A stretch of DNA of 64,000 nucleotides from Embleya sp051903075 (GCF_051903075.1 NZ_CP182424.1:124001-188000), one strand, 5' to 3'; positions 49,108 to 58,980 are shown, numbered from the stretch's first letter. Notes: generated by a model from the letters alone, not told the origin. A program made the numbers and translations.

Positions 49108-49785
49108 GTGTCCGATAGCCCTTTCGACACCACGAACTGGACCCGAGACATGGCCACCTTCGAAGACGTGCCGAGCCTGCGTCACGAACTGGTGTCCTGG
49201 CTGGCCGGATTGGGAGTGGACGCCGACACCCGGTACGCCGTGGGCCTGGCGGCCGGCGAGATCCTGGCCAACGCACTCAAGCACGGCGGCGTCGAAGGCG
49301 GCCGCCTCCGCCTGAGTGCGTACCGCGTCGGCTCGCAGGTGCGCTTCCAGGTCTGGGACAACACTACGACCGAGCCTCGTGTGCTTGATGCCGGCGACGG
49401 ATGGGAATCCGGCCGGGGCATGGGCATGGTGGACGCGCTCGAGGGCGCCTGGGGCGCGCAACAGGACGGCGTCGGCAAGGCCGTCTACTGGCAGACCGCG
49501 GACTACGCCCGCACCGAACGCCTGGCGCTGCGCCGGAGCGTCCGCACCCCGGAGACGCAGGCCAGCGTCGAGAGTTCGACGCGCCCCGGCTCGGGTCCGT
49601 CCGGATCCGTCGACTTCCGGCTCGCGCCTCCTTGGACGAAGGGTGGCCGGGAGGGCGGGCGCGGCGTGGCCGGTCCGTGTCGGCAGACCGCCGTGCGAGC
49701 GGGCCGCGTCGGTGCAGCGGCGGGTCCGGCGAGCACCGGACGCCACTGGTCCGTCCGTCTTCCTGTCCTGGAGCGCTCGACATGA
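49108..49785 (+). CDS. RsbW/HATPase_c_2-like ATP-binding protein
   Basis: 225 residues from a GTG at 49108 with AGGAGGT about 9 nt upstream. The GHKL ATPase N-box is AAGEILANALKHGG near residue 50 and the G-box is GRGMGMVDALEGAWG near 107. The last 100 residues are an Ala/Gly/Pro-rich tail. Such proteins act as anti-sigma factor kinases in partner-switching with STAS proteins; a STAS gene is at 56663. It overlaps the next gene by ATGA. Confidence 0.83.
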   Translation: MSDSPFDTTNWTRDMATFEDVPSLRHELVSWLAGLGVDADTRYAVGLAAGEILANALKHGGVEGGRLRLSAYRVGSQVRFQVWDNTTTEPRVLDAGDGWESGRGMGMVDALEGAWGAQQDGVGKAVYWQTADYARTERLALRRSVRTPETQASVESSTRPGSGPSGSVDFRLAPPWTKGGREGGRGVAGPCRQTAVRAGRVGAAAGPASTGRHWSVRLPVLERST

Positions 49786-50453
49786 TCGTCTCGGCCCCGT
49801 TCATACCCGCCTCTCCGGTTGTCGCGCGGATGGTGGCGATCGAAGGCCCGCGTGGCGTCGGCAAGACGACGATCGCCACCCACCTGCGCGTGGTGCTGGG
49901 CTGCGGCGGGTTCACCGCCGACCCCGACCCGATCCCGGAATCGGGTTCCCCAACCGGTGGCTGGCGGGGCGCCTTCGAGGCGCGGGTGCGTCGGCTGCGG
50001 TTGGCGTCGGACATGTGCGACCGACCGGAGAACGCCCCCGTGTTCGTCGTCGACGGCTACATCCGCACGGCCTGCTCGACCCACGCCGACCAGCATGATC
50101 GGCCGACGTGCAGTGTCGAGCGTCTCCTGATCGACCACCGCCCGTTGCTGCGGACGCCGCTCACCATCTGCCTTACGGCGAGCGTCGAGACCCTGGCCCG
50201 GAGGCTGCGCGAGAAGGAGCTCGCTGGACCGGAGGATCTGACGCTGGCCGCCGACCCGGACCGGCTGGGTCGCATGGTCGAGTACCACGGCCCGTACGGA
50301 CCAAGCCCGGCTCCGGGCACGGTCGTCCACACCGAGGACAGGACGCCCGACGAGGTGCTGAAAGAGGTCCTGACGGTACTCGCACGCCACCGCGTACTTA
50401 CGCGCGCCGCGGCGCCCGACGACGTCCCTGCGCCTTTGCCCAGCCTGGTGTGA
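49782..50453 (+). CDS. Thymidylate-kinase-like P-loop protein
   Basis: 223 residues from an ATG at 49782. The P-loop VAIEGPRGVGKTTIATHL is near residues 18-35, FVVDGYIRT near 87 corresponds to the DR[YF] region of dTMP kinases, and LTASVETLARRL is the usual LDVxxExxxxR strand. It probably phosphorylates a nucleotide or related molecule. It belongs to the operon starting with the RsbW-like gene. A degenerate relative is at 52536-53264. Confidence 0.75.
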   Translation: MIVSAPFIPASPVVARMVAIEGPRGVGKTTIATHLRVVLGCGGFTADPDPIPESGSPTGGWRGAFEARVRRLRLASDMCDRPENAPVFVVDGYIRTACSTHADQHDRPTCSVERLLIDHRPLLRTPLTICLTASVETLARRLREKELAGPEDLTLAADPDRLGRMVEYHGPYGPSPAPGTVVHTEDRTPDEVLKEVLTVLARHRVLTRAAAPDDVPAPLPSLV

Positions 50454-50466
50454 GGGGGCGCGACCG

Positions 50467-50769
50467 ATGAGGGCCGCGTTTCGAGACGGAGCTTCGCTCC
50501 CAGGTGCCCAACGATTCCTCCGGTCGCACATCGCCGGCCCCGTGGACAGGAAACCCGAAAGCATGAGCAGCAATGCCACCGGAGAGGCGAGTCGATTGGT
50601 TGCCCGCTTGGTGTACGGCCCGAAGGATGTCGCGCGCTCGCACGGATCCGAAGAACTGAGTCCGCAAGCAGTGGCGGACCTCCTCGGTGGCTTGAAGGAG
50701 CGATCGGACGTGAGCCCGGCCGAGCCCGTGCGTCACGAGGTCGTCGGGGCACGGGAGACGCCCGACTGA
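50467..50769 (+). CDS. Small protein of unknown function
   Basis: 100 residues from an ATG at 50467, 13 nt after the kinase-like gene and with GGGGG upstream; an ATG at 50563 could be the real start. Composition is normal (SRLVARLVYGPKDVARS; QAVADLLGGLKERSD). No family is recognised. It is likely in the same transcript as the two genes before it. Confidence 0.5.
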   Translation: MRAAFRDGASLPGAQRFLRSHIAGPVDRKPESMSSNATGEASRLVARLVYGPKDVARSHGSEELSPQAVADLLGGLKERSDVSPAEPVRHEVVGARETPD

Positions 50770-51127
50770 CGAACGCGATTGGACTGCCCCGAACCACGGT
50801 GGCGAGAACCACTTCTCGGTTGTCCCACCGATCGGACACCCCGACGTGAGCTGCTCCCTCAAGGACCGGGCCTTGAGGTCGAGCCGCTTCGGCGGGGCAA
50901 CCGGGCTCGTCAACGACGACGGGCCCATGCGGTGGTGGCGCCGCGGCGAATCGGCGCCCCGGTGCCACCACCGTCCCAACAGACCGACTCGGGAACCAAT
51001 GGCCTCGGCCTGGTTCGCCTGGAGCGGCGACTCGAAAGGATTGGAAGGTGCGGGGCAACAGAAACGGGACGCACAACGTGCCTCACGAGGCGATCGCTGC
51101 GCGGACCGTGGGTACCGAGGTGGTTTC
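50770..51127. other. Intergenic with strong hairpin
   Basis: CGGTGGTGGC (50930-50939) is an exact inverted match to GCCACCACCG (50964-50973), with GGCGCC words inside the loop. This could terminate the preceding operon. No gene is supported. Confidence 0.4.
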
Positions 51128-51499
51128 GTGACGACCGCGAACGACGTGACCGCGTTGTTGACGGCTCCCGCTTGCGACCCGGGCGCTCGGGTGTCGGTGA
51201 CTGTCCGGGTCGGCGGCACCGGAGCGGTGGTGATGACCCGTGAGGAGACTCCGCCGGGGGACACGGTGGGCCGCGTGCGGCTGGTACTACTCGACACCCC
51301 GAACGAATGCGCCGTGGCCGTCGTGGCGTGCGACGACGCGCAGATGGGCGATCTCGGAGAAGCCCTGTGGAACCTCGCCCGGGAACGCTTCGGTCTCGAC
51401 TCGCGCACGTTCGACGCTCTAGTGGCGGACGTGACCGGCGACGACTATGCAGTTGCGGACACCGCTCCCGAACCGTGTACATCGGGAACCGGCGCGTGA
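51128..51499 (+). CDS. Hypothetical protein
   Basis: 123 residues from a GTG at 51128 with GAGGTGG upstream. It has alternating strand-helix pattern (VSVTVRVGGTGAVVMTREE; VRLVLLDTPNECAVAVVA; LGEALWNLARERFGLD). No known family is recognised. Confidence 0.55.
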   Translation: MTTANDVTALLTAPACDPGARVSVTVRVGGTGAVVMTREETPPGDTVGRVRLVLLDTPNECAVAVVACDDAQMGDLGEALWNLARERFGLDSRTFDALVADVTGDDYAVADTAPEPCTSGTGA

Positions 51500-51599
51500 C
51501 GAGCTGCCACGCCATCCGGCGCGATTGCAGCCGTCCGCCAGCCACACATCAACACGATCTCGTTCGCGTCAACCGTTTCGACTGCCCGGGGGCCCTGCC

Positions 51600-51884
51600 G
51601 TGTCTCATCTCCTTGTACCCGAACGCTGCGTCGCCGTGGGCACGACCCACGGGGGCGTCGTCCGCTTTGTCGTCCACGGCGTGCCCGGACAGGCGCCCCG
51701 GATCGTGTTCGACCTGAGCGCCTACGCCACGGCGGCGGTGATGCGGCGCGTGTCACTGGTGCAGGAACGCGCCTCGAATCCCCGGGATTTCGTGCCCCTG
51801 GTCCTGGACCCGATGAACCCGATCCCGGACCCCTTGCTGTTCCCCACGACCGCGCCGACGGGCCACACACGCGGTGGAGCGTGA
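51600..51884 (+). CDS. Hypothetical protein
   Basis: 94 residues from a GTG at 51600. It is beta-rich (GTTHGGVVRFVVHGVPG; PRIVFDLSAYATAAV). It lies 100 nt after the previous small gene and could be cotranscribed. No family is recognised. Confidence 0.5.
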   Translation: MSHLLVPERCVAVGTTHGGVVRFVVHGVPGQAPRIVFDLSAYATAAVMRRVSLVQERASNPRDFVPLVLDPMNPIPDPLLFPTTAPTGHTRGGA

Positions 51885-52156
51885 GCGTAGTGCCGGGACG
51901 GCTGCCAAGGCGGACCAGGAACTGCCGGGTGGCGGCCGCAGCCCCGGCCCATTCGAACTTCCGACCTTCGACCGTCGACGTACGCGAGAGGATGCCTTCT
52001 CCCCTTGGGCGCGCTCGCGGGGCGTCGACGAGGTGGGCGCGCCAGCTCTCCATGGCGCCGGTTGCTCACCTCCGCGCGGGTACGGTGCCCGGGGCGCCGC
52101 GCTCCTCGCGGCAGGGCCGGCATGCGCGTGGCGACCATCGTGGAGGGCGCTCCACG

Positions 52157-52411
52157 ATGGCCATGGACCCCTTGTGGGACCGGCACGGTGGCATCGTCGT
52201 CGACGTGAGTTTGCCTATGTCGTCTCCCCCCGGCGACCGCACGCTGACCCCCTTGCGCGCTCTGAGGCACATCGGCCTGCGGCCGGGCGATGCCCTGATC
52301 CTCGCCTCCGACGTGCCGCGTGGCTTCTCCAACAACGCCGGTGAACGACCCCTGCACGTCCTACACCTGGGCTACCGACACCTCCGTCCCATCGCCCCCG
52401 CCGGACCGTAG
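52157..52411 (+). CDS. Hypothetical protein
   Basis: 84 residues from an ATG at 52157 with GGAGGG 10 nt upstream. LRALRHIGLRPGDALILA resembles the beta-turn of small substrate-binding or AbrB-like folds, but this is weak. The frame extends back to 51881 with Arg-rich sequence I do not believe. Confidence 0.45.
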   Translation: MAMDPLWDRHGGIVVDVSLPMSSPPGDRTLTPLRALRHIGLRPGDALILASDVPRGFSNNAGERPLHVLHLGYRHLRPIAPAGP

Positions 52412-52535
52412 GACAACCGCACTCCGTGGGTGCCTACCGCTCGACCGAGGCAGGAACGTCCCGTTCGCCCGAGCCACCCAACCTCGGGCCGTCCGCCGAT
52501 CATCCCGTCTGTCACCACTCGCCCCAGGAGGGTTC

Positions 52536-53264
52536 GTGCATACGCCCGACTCGCCCGTCGCCCGTTCCCGGCGAGCGCCCGACTCGGCCCGGACGGCCGC
52601 CGACCCGGACGGCGACCGGACTCGTGTGTTGTGGACCGGGCGGGTCCTGCCCTGTCCTCGGCCGCGGGTCGGGGCGCCCGTGATCCTGGTCGAAGGCCCA
52701 TTCGGCGTCGACACGGACGCGATCGCCCGGGCCCTGCGCTCGCGCACGGGCGGCGTCGTCCGGCCAGGAGCGCAGCCGCCCGCCCACACACCCGACGACT
52801 CCCGGCGGGGACTGCCCGCCCGGGCCGTGGAACTCAACGCGCGGATGCGGGCGGCTCGTACACAGGCGGACGCCGGCACCACGATCATCCTCATCCACGG
52901 CGTGCTCGCGCTGGCGGTGGACCACGCGGCCGGGAGCCGGCGCGCTCGGCGCCCCAGCCTCGCCGACACGCTGCGCCGGTTGCGCGCCGACGCACTCGTC
53001 CCGGACATCACCATCCACTTGGACATCGCCGCCCGCCGGCTGCGCGAGTGCTCGGCCGCAGTCGACGACCCCACGCTCACCGCCCATCCCGAGGCTGCGG
53101 ATCGGATCGTGCGTGCACATCGCCTGTGGCGGGCCCGCGACGCCCAGGCCGTCGCGGTTCTGTCCCTGCACGACGCGTCCGACGTCGTCGTCGACCGCCT
53201 GATCGACGACCTCCTCAACGAGCATGACCTCGCCGTCCCGAGCTGCGCTGGCGCAACCCCTTGA
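52536..53264 (+). CDS. Thymidylate-kinase-like protein with degenerate P-loop
   Basis: 242 residues from a GTG at 52536 with GGAGG 4 nt upstream. Overall order follows the protein at 49782. However, the P-loop reads LVEGPFGVDTDAIARAL, with the GK[ST] triad lost. The later blocks are TTIILIHGVLALAVDH and ITIHLDIAARRLRE. It probably cannot bind ATP in the usual way and may be a regulatory pseudokinase or a decaying copy. Confidence 0.6.
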   Translation: MHTPDSPVARSRRAPDSARTAADPDGDRTRVLWTGRVLPCPRPRVGAPVILVEGPFGVDTDAIARALRSRTGGVVRPGAQPPAHTPDDSRRGLPARAVELNARMRAARTQADAGTTIILIHGVLALAVDHAAGSRRARRPSLADTLRRLRADALVPDITIHLDIAARRLRECSAAVDDPTLTAHPEAADRIVRAHRLWRARDAQAVAVLSLHDASDVVVDRLIDDLLNEHDLAVPSCAGATP

Positions 53265-53436
53265 TGAACACCGGCGACGCGCTCGCGCGAACACGCACTC
53301 AGGCATCGACTCCCGGCTCCCAGACCGACGAGTGGACCCCGGCCGCACCCTCCCGGCCTCGGAACCCGCAAGAACGCGACCTCACCGACCCCCACAGCGC
53401 GATCCCACAAGGCACGCACGTCGGTTCGAGGCTGTC

Positions 53437-54309
53437 GTGACCGCCCCGACACGGCCGTCACCGGCCGCAGTGGTGCTGGGTGCCGTCCTGCGGGCGCTGC
53501 GCGTCGAAAGCGGGATGAAGCAACAGGACGCCGCTCACGTCATCCGCGGATCCGCAGCCAAGATCAGCCGGCTCGAACGCGGCGAAAGCCCACCACGCTC
53601 AAAGGACGTCGAGGACCTCGTCCGCGCCTATCGCGTCCACGACCCTGCGGCCGTCGTCGTCGTGGGGAAGCTGCTCGACGAGTCCCGCCCCTGCCCATGG
53701 CCCGGCCGATACGCCGACATCCTGCCCGGATGGCGCGAACGCCTGACCGCCGTCGAAATCCTCGCCGACCACATTCGCGTGTACGCCGCGCACACCGTTC
53801 CCGCGCTCCTGCGCACGCCGGCCTACGAGCGGGCACTGAGCACCCATCCCCCACACCCCGAACGCCACGAGCCGGATCCGCTGGCACTGCGTGTCCCGCC
53901 GCGACACGCCATTCTCGACCGGGAGCCGGACATCGTGCTGACCGCCCTCATCGACGAGCGAGTCCTCGACGGTGTCGTCGGCGACGCCACGGTCGTGGCG
54001 CACCAACTGCGATCCCTCTCCACCGCCACCCACCGTCCACGTACGCACATACGCACCGTGCCTCACTTGCTGCCCCCGGCTCCGACGTCGTCGTTCGCGT
54101 ACCTGCATTTTCCCACTGGATCCGATCTGACCTGCCTCGAACACGAGTGGGGAGCGGTCTACCTCGACGACACCGAGCCGCACCGCCACATCCTGGACGG
54201 CCTCGCCCTCACCGCACACGGACACAGCGATACCCGCCGCCGCCTGGCCGCTGGCCACCGCGACAGCACCGTCCGCACCCTTGGCGGCGCCCGACCCGTA
54301 CGCCGCTGA
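53437..54309 (+). CDS. XRE/DUF5753 regulator
   Basis: 290 residues from a GTG at 53437; the frame upstream overlaps the previous gene. A helix-turn-helix near 8-65 (RALRVESGMKQQDAAH; AKISRLERGE) precedes a DUF5753 domain (ILADHIRVYAAHTVPALLRT). No DUF397 gene follows, unlike the pair at 40147-41270. Confidence 0.87.
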   Translation: MTAPTRPSPAAVVLGAVLRALRVESGMKQQDAAHVIRGSAAKISRLERGESPPRSKDVEDLVRAYRVHDPAAVVVVGKLLDESRPCPWPGRYADILPGWRERLTAVEILADHIRVYAAHTVPALLRTPAYERALSTHPPHPERHEPDPLALRVPPRHAILDREPDIVLTALIDERVLDGVVGDATVVAHQLRSLSTATHRPRTHIRTVPHLLPPAPTSSFAYLHFPTGSDLTCLEHEWGAVYLDDTEPHRHILDGLALTAHGHSDTRRRLAAGHRDSTVRTLGGARPVRR

Positions 54310-54402
54310 CCCGACACCCTGGCGCGCCGCCGCGCCGTCAGCGGCGAGCGACGCCGGGCCCGAACACCCGCGACCGAACCGGACTCGACCGGAGGCCCCC
54401 CG

Positions 54403-55629
54403 TTGCCCCCGTACCCCCCACCGCGCCCCTGCGGCGGTCCCGCCGAGAAACAGGCCCCGAACGGCTTCGCCCTGGTCGACAGACCACTGCCCGGGATCCG
54501 TGACTTGGTTTACGCGTTCGCCCCGGCCCTCCCGCGTCGCCCGGGACATCAACGGTTCCTCACGTGCATCACCGCAGTGCGCCCGCGCTCGCGTCCCAAG
54601 CCCGCCAGCGCTGGAAGGCCTGCCAACGGCACGACATTCGGAAGGTCGGCCCCACGCACCGTAATCCCGGACCCCGCCGACCCGCGTGTTCCAGGCACCG
54701 CAACCGTCACGCCCGACACCAGACGGTCCGACGCCACGACCACGCGCAGGCGCCAGGAACGCACCACCGTTGCCGGTGCCCCGTCCACGGACGGTCTGAT
54801 CTACGCCACCTACAACATTTTGGACGGCGCGTGGGACCCGGGCCGATACGCCGACGTCCTGGCTGTCCTCCACGATCTCGACGCCGACGTCATCGGACTC
54901 CAGGAAGCCAAGTCGTGGGACGCCGACGGCTTCGCCCGCGTCTGCGACACCGCCGAACTCCTCGGCATGCACGCCCTGTTCGCACCGTCGGCCAGCCACG
55001 ACTGCCACCTGATCATCTTCTACCGCACGAACCGACTACGGCTGACGTCCTGGACAGCGGACGCCGCCTGCGGCAAGTTCCACCACACACTGCAACGCGC
55101 CACCTTCGTGATCCGTGCGAGCGGCGAGAGCCTCACCGTCCTCAACACACACCTCGACCCGTTCTCCCCGGACGGACGCGCCAAGGAAGCAGCGTGGCTC
55201 ACCGGCTATGCCCAGGCAGGGACGGCGTGCGTCCTGCTCGGCGACCTCAACACGATCGGCGCCCACGACGACGAACCGAACTGGGACGAGTTCCCGCGAC
55301 ACCTGCACTCAAGACACCGCATCGACCTCCCCGGCGGCGGCTTCGGCGACGCAGACCGACGCGCGATCCGCAAACTCCACGACGCCGGGTTCGTCGACCC
55401 CTACCGAAGGCTGAACACCCTTCCACCGCCCACCGTCGGCCACTGGGACGACCGCGAACCCGACCTCCACCGCAGCGACCACACCCTGGTGTCCTCCTTC
55501 CTGGCGCCCCGCATCCGCGACTGCGGTGTCGTGACCACCGAACGCGCCAAGCGCGCCTCGGACCACCTGCCGGCGTGGATACGCGTCGCCGACCGCGCCC
55601 CAACCCCGGCCACAGGCGCCGCCCCGTGA
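54403..55629 (+). CDS. Endonuclease/exonuclease/phosphatase family protein
   Basis: 408 residues in the longest form, from a TTG at 54403. The catalytic domain starts only near residue 127 and the true start is uncertain. Motifs of the EEP fold are: YATYNILDGAWDP, VIGLQEAKSWD (metal-binding Glu), VLNTHLDPFS, VLLGDLNTIG and the final SDHLPAWIRV. It hydrolyses phosphodiesters or phosphomonoesters; the substrate is open. Its stop overlaps the next gene by GTGA. Confidence 0.85.
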   Translation: MPPYPPPRPCGGPAEKQAPNGFALVDRPLPGIRDLVYAFAPALPRRPGHQRFLTCITAVRPRSRPKPASAGRPANGTTFGRSAPRTVIPDPADPRVPGTATVTPDTRRSDATTTRRRQERTTVAGAPSTDGLIYATYNILDGAWDPGRYADVLAVLHDLDADVIGLQEAKSWDADGFARVCDTAELLGMHALFAPSASHDCHLIIFYRTNRLRLTSWTADAACGKFHHTLQRATFVIRASGESLTVLNTHLDPFSPDGRAKEAAWLTGYAQAGTACVLLGDLNTIGAHDDEPNWDEFPRHLHSRHRIDLPGGGFGDADRRAIRKLHDAGFVDPYRRLNTLPPPTVGHWDDREPDLHRSDHTLVSSFLAPRIRDCGVVTTERAKRASDHLPAWIRVADRAPTPATGAAP

Positions 55630-56462
55630 ACACCCCGCCCGCCCAACCCCGGGACAACCCGGCGATGTTGCGGCACGGCATCGACCGACACACCGCGACC
55701 GATGCGCGCGTATGGGACTGGCTACTCGGCGGCATCGACCACTACGCAGCCGACCGGCGCGCCGCCGACGCGCTGCTCGAACTCGCCCCCAACGCCCACG
55801 TCGTCGCCCTCCAACACCGCGCGTTCCGGGCCCGTGCCGTCCGCACGCTGGTCGACGAACACAACATCGACCAATTCCTCGACCTCGGCGGAGGAATCCC
55901 CGACCCACTCGACCCCCGCACGATCGCCGACCACCTGCCCTCCACGAGCCGCTACCTGCACGTGGACCACGACCCCCACGCACACGCCCACGCCCGCACC
56001 CTCCTCGACGAGGACACACACACCGACGCACTCCACGCGGACATGACCGACCTCCACACCGTCCTCGACCACCCCGCCGCCCGCCGCGTCCTCGCCGCCG
56101 ACCGACCCACCGGCGTCCTGCTCACCGCCGCACTGCACGGCCTGACCGACGACACCGACGTCACCACGCTCCTGCGCCGCCTGCACGAACGACTCGCCCC
56201 ACACAGCCTGATCGTCCTCAGCCACCTCGTCGCCGACGACGACCACGACCGCACCCTCCTCACCGACCACATGCGCCAAGCCACCGACGACCGCTGGGGA
56301 CGCGTACGCACCCGCGCCGAAATCGATGCGTTCCTGGACGGATACGCCCTCCTCGATCCCGGCCTGGTTGACGTCGCCCAATGGCGCCCCGACCCTGACC
56401 GCGGATTCCTGCGCAACACCCACGAGTGCGTCATGTACGGCGGCATCGCCCGCCTGAGCTGA
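55626..56462 (+). CDS. DUF574 S-adenosyl-L-methionine methyltransferase
   Basis: 278 residues from a GTG at 55626. The actinobacterial family pattern is clear: RVWDWLLGGIDHYAADR near residue 29, FLDLGGGIPDPL near 80, YLHVDHDPHAHAHA near 108, and GVLLTAALHGL near 155. These enzymes are abundant in streptomycetes with unknown substrates. Confidence 0.9.
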   Translation: MNTPPAQPRDNPAMLRHGIDRHTATDARVWDWLLGGIDHYAADRRAADALLELAPNAHVVALQHRAFRARAVRTLVDEHNIDQFLDLGGGIPDPLDPRTIADHLPSTSRYLHVDHDPHAHAHARTLLDEDTHTDALHADMTDLHTVLDHPAARRVLAADRPTGVLLTAALHGLTDDTDVTTLLRRLHERLAPHSLIVLSHLVADDDHDRTLLTDHMRQATDDRWGRVRTRAEIDAFLDGYALLDPGLVDVAQWRPDPDRGFLRNTHECVMYGGIARLS

Positions 56463-56662
56463 CCATCCAGCAGGCGCCTCGGACAACCACGCCCTCGTAG
56501 CCGTCTCGCGCTACCACCACATCCGTGCCGGCAAAGAATGCCCACGCACCTGCACGGGCCCGCACACACCTCGCCCGAGCCGCCGCCCTCGACCGGCGGC
56601 GCGACCGATCACCGAACCAGCGAGACACCCGACCGCCAGCCTCGAACCCAGGAGATCGCATC

Positions 56663-57073
56663 GTGGAACCGGACACCAGGACGTGGACTAGTCATTGGGG
56701 CCACGGCGTCGTCACCATGACCGTCCGTCGGCACGACGACCACACCATCGTCGAGGTGAGCGGCGACCTGGACCCCTACCAGGAATGCACCCTGACCGAG
56801 GAACTCACGAGGCTGACCGCAGAGGGGTATGGCGACCTGATTGTCGACCTGACGTGCGTCGACTTCCTGGACCCTGTTTCGATGGGGGGCCTGTGCCGCG
56901 TGCAAGGGCACCTGCAATCGCAGGGGCGAGCGCTGCGGGTCGTCACCCGCGAGGGCGGGCTCGTTCTCAAGATCCTCCGCGACACGGGCATGTCCAAAGC
57001 ATTCGACATCCACACCGACGGTGCCGCAGCCCTGACGGTGGCGCCCCGCGGCGGATCCCATGTTCGCGCGTAG
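56663..57073 (+). CDS. STAS-domain anti-anti-sigma-like protein
   Basis: 136 residues from a GTG at 56663 with GGAG 8 nt upstream. The STAS core is VEVSGDLDPYQECTL, LIVDLTCVDFLDPVSMGGL and LRVVTREG. The conserved phosphorylatable Ser is in DPVSMGG. It is a plausible partner for the RsbW-like kinase at 49108. Confidence 0.87.
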   Translation: MEPDTRTWTSHWGHGVVTMTVRRHDDHTIVEVSGDLDPYQECTLTEELTRLTAEGYGDLIVDLTCVDFLDPVSMGGLCRVQGHLQSQGRALRVVTREGGLVLKILRDTGMSKAFDIHTDGAAALTVAPRGGSHVRA

Positions 57074-57355
57074 GAAACCGAGCGACGACGCACGGACCGC
57101 TTGCCCAACCGGGAACGGCTCCGGCGTCGCTCGGCACCACCCGGGCTCGAGGCAGTCGGCCGCCCGCGCATCTACCTACTTGGATGCCCACTCCGCGAAC
57201 CGGCCCTACCTGGATTGGGCGCGGTGACGGAACACACCCCTGGTTGCACAAGCACACGCCGCCGTCCTTCGAGCCGACGACGATCGCGCACCTGACGAGC
57301 TCAATTGCCCTTACCCAAACCATCGAGACCGGGCCACTCCCGACGGAGAACAATC

Positions 57356-58171
57356 GTGAACCAGCCCACTGGGTCAATGCCACCCGCGCAACGAACACCC
57401 GCGGCCGACCGCTCCACGATCGGCGACGCGTCCTACTCGGACCGGTTCCTCGAACACGCCGACCTCAAGGCGATGACCCCGCTCCACGTCGGACCCGACC
57501 GAGCACGACTCCTTCTGTTGCTGGCTCCCGAGCGGCCCCCTGCTCCGGGCGACCAAGTCCTCGCCGATACGCCGTGGGGCACGGTCACCTGGCGAGCCTC
57601 CGACGGCGACATGGCCGGTACGGCGCACACCGCCGCGCGACGTGACGATGTCATCACCGTCGTCTGTCTGAGCAGCCGTGGAACCCGAGCCGGCGTCGTT
57701 GGTCTCGCGCTCTGCGCGGGTCACCGGTTGGCCTACGACGCGCACCGCGCCGAATGCGAACCTTATGTCCCGATCATGGGAGTGGTCCCGTCCACCGACG
57801 AGCACCCCGTCTCCCACCTGCCGCACTTCCTTACCGTACGTTCCCCAACCGACTCCCTGACCGACCACGTCGTGTGGCGCACGATGACCGACGAGCAGCG
57901 AGAAAGGGAGTTCGGAGCGGCTCGGTCCGGTCCGCTCACCCGCGTGCTCGCCGAGATGGCCAAGACATTGCCCTGGGCCCGGGCACTCGCCCGCGAGCGC
58001 CGCCTCGACAGGTACAGCAGTCACGCCGAGCAGGTCTACGCACACCTCGCCGGCGCCGCCCTCAACGTCCGTCACGTGCTGGAACGACCCCAGCTGTACG
58101 CGGCCGTGTGCGCAGACCTGGACCTCGCCGCCCCGCCGATGCCGACACGCATGTTCGACACGGGTCCCTAA
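57356..58171 (+). CDS. Hypothetical protein
   Basis: 271 residues from a GTG at 57356 with GGAG 7 nt upstream. No recognisable motif. The C-terminal half is helical (RVLAEMAKTLPWARALARER; YAHLAGAALNVRHVLER). It has good coding character and normal codon use for this DNA. Confidence 0.6.
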   Translation: MNQPTGSMPPAQRTPAADRSTIGDASYSDRFLEHADLKAMTPLHVGPDRARLLLLLAPERPPAPGDQVLADTPWGTVTWRASDGDMAGTAHTAARRDDVITVVCLSSRGTRAGVVGLALCAGHRLAYDAHRAECEPYVPIMGVVPSTDEHPVSHLPHFLTVRSPTDSLTDHVVWRTMTDEQREREFGAARSGPLTRVLAEMAKTLPWARALARERRLDRYSSHAEQVYAHLAGAALNVRHVLERPQLYAAVCADLDLAAPPMPTRMFDTGP

Positions 58172-58428
58172 AGCCATCACTGTTCACGGGACGACGCGGC
58201 ACTCCACCTTCTCCTGCCGACGCTCGGACGGAGAGCGGGCATACGCGCCGAACATGCAGACAGAATTGGGCATTTGCGGTTTTCACTCCACCCTGAAGGC
58301 TCGGGATTCGGCGGCCAGGCCTCGGGAAATCGTTCGGTGGTCGTGGCGCGGACGCGACGAGGAGTTCGTTCATCGTGCCTGCCCGGGCGGTGAACTCTGG
58401 GCAACGGCGCACTGGTCGGCGCACGTGG

Positions 58429-58980
58429 TCAGGGACGGTCGCGTATCCACGCAAGGAATCGGCTGGCTCTCGCCTGGTCCATCGTCACGACCAGGCTCGG
58501 GCCAGGGTGGCGTCGCACGCTGACCGTGCGGGGGTGCGCGTCCGCCTCCGGCCATTCGGCGACCAGTCCCAGCAGCCGGTGGGACGCCGCACCGGATGCT
58601 TCCATTACGAGCATGACCGCCGGTGCAGCTTCATCGACGTCGACGTCGACGTGGCAACCGACGGCCACCGCGCGGATCTTGTCGACGAGATCGGGAAAAT
58701 CCGGGATCGTCCGACCGAAGCGAACGGCACTCGCCCGTGTCTGTTCCTGGTGGCCGACGAAGGCTTCGAGCAGCTCCCGGGCCGCGAGGCGTGTTGTGGA
58801 AGTGGTGATGTCCTCCAAGGTGTGCGCGGTCTTGCGCGCCCTGCCTTCGTGGGCGGGGGGAGCAAGACGGCTACCGCGCGCTCCCCCCTTGTCGTCGACC
58901 AAGGTCAGGAGCATGAGGTTGGCGAGCATTCGGCACCTGATGAACCAACCGTTGGGCATGGTGGGTGGGGTTGCGGGCAT
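58429..58980 (-). CDS. Hypothetical protein
   Basis: 183 residues from an ATG at 58980 with GGGAG 5 nt upstream; a GTG at 59022 is an alternative. It has ordered strand-like segments (AVAVGCHVDVDVDEAAPAVM; GPSLVVTMDQARASRFLAW). No family is recognised. Confidence 0.55.
   Translation of the reverse strand: MPATPPTMPNGWFIRCRMLANLMLLTLVDDKGGARGSRLAPPAHEGRARKTAHTLEDITTSTTRLAARELLEAFVGHQEQTRASAVRFGRTIPDFPDLVDKIRAVAVGCHVDVDVDEAAPAVMLVMEASGAASHRLLGLVAEWPEADAHPRTVSVRRHPGPSLVVTMDQARASRFLAWIRDRP

Noticed and set aside
51874..52344. Plus frame from a GTG overlapping the stop at 51884
   Set aside because: The first 60 codons look plausible but the rest is shadow-like and conflicts with the better-supported gene at 52157; a frameshift cannot be excluded.
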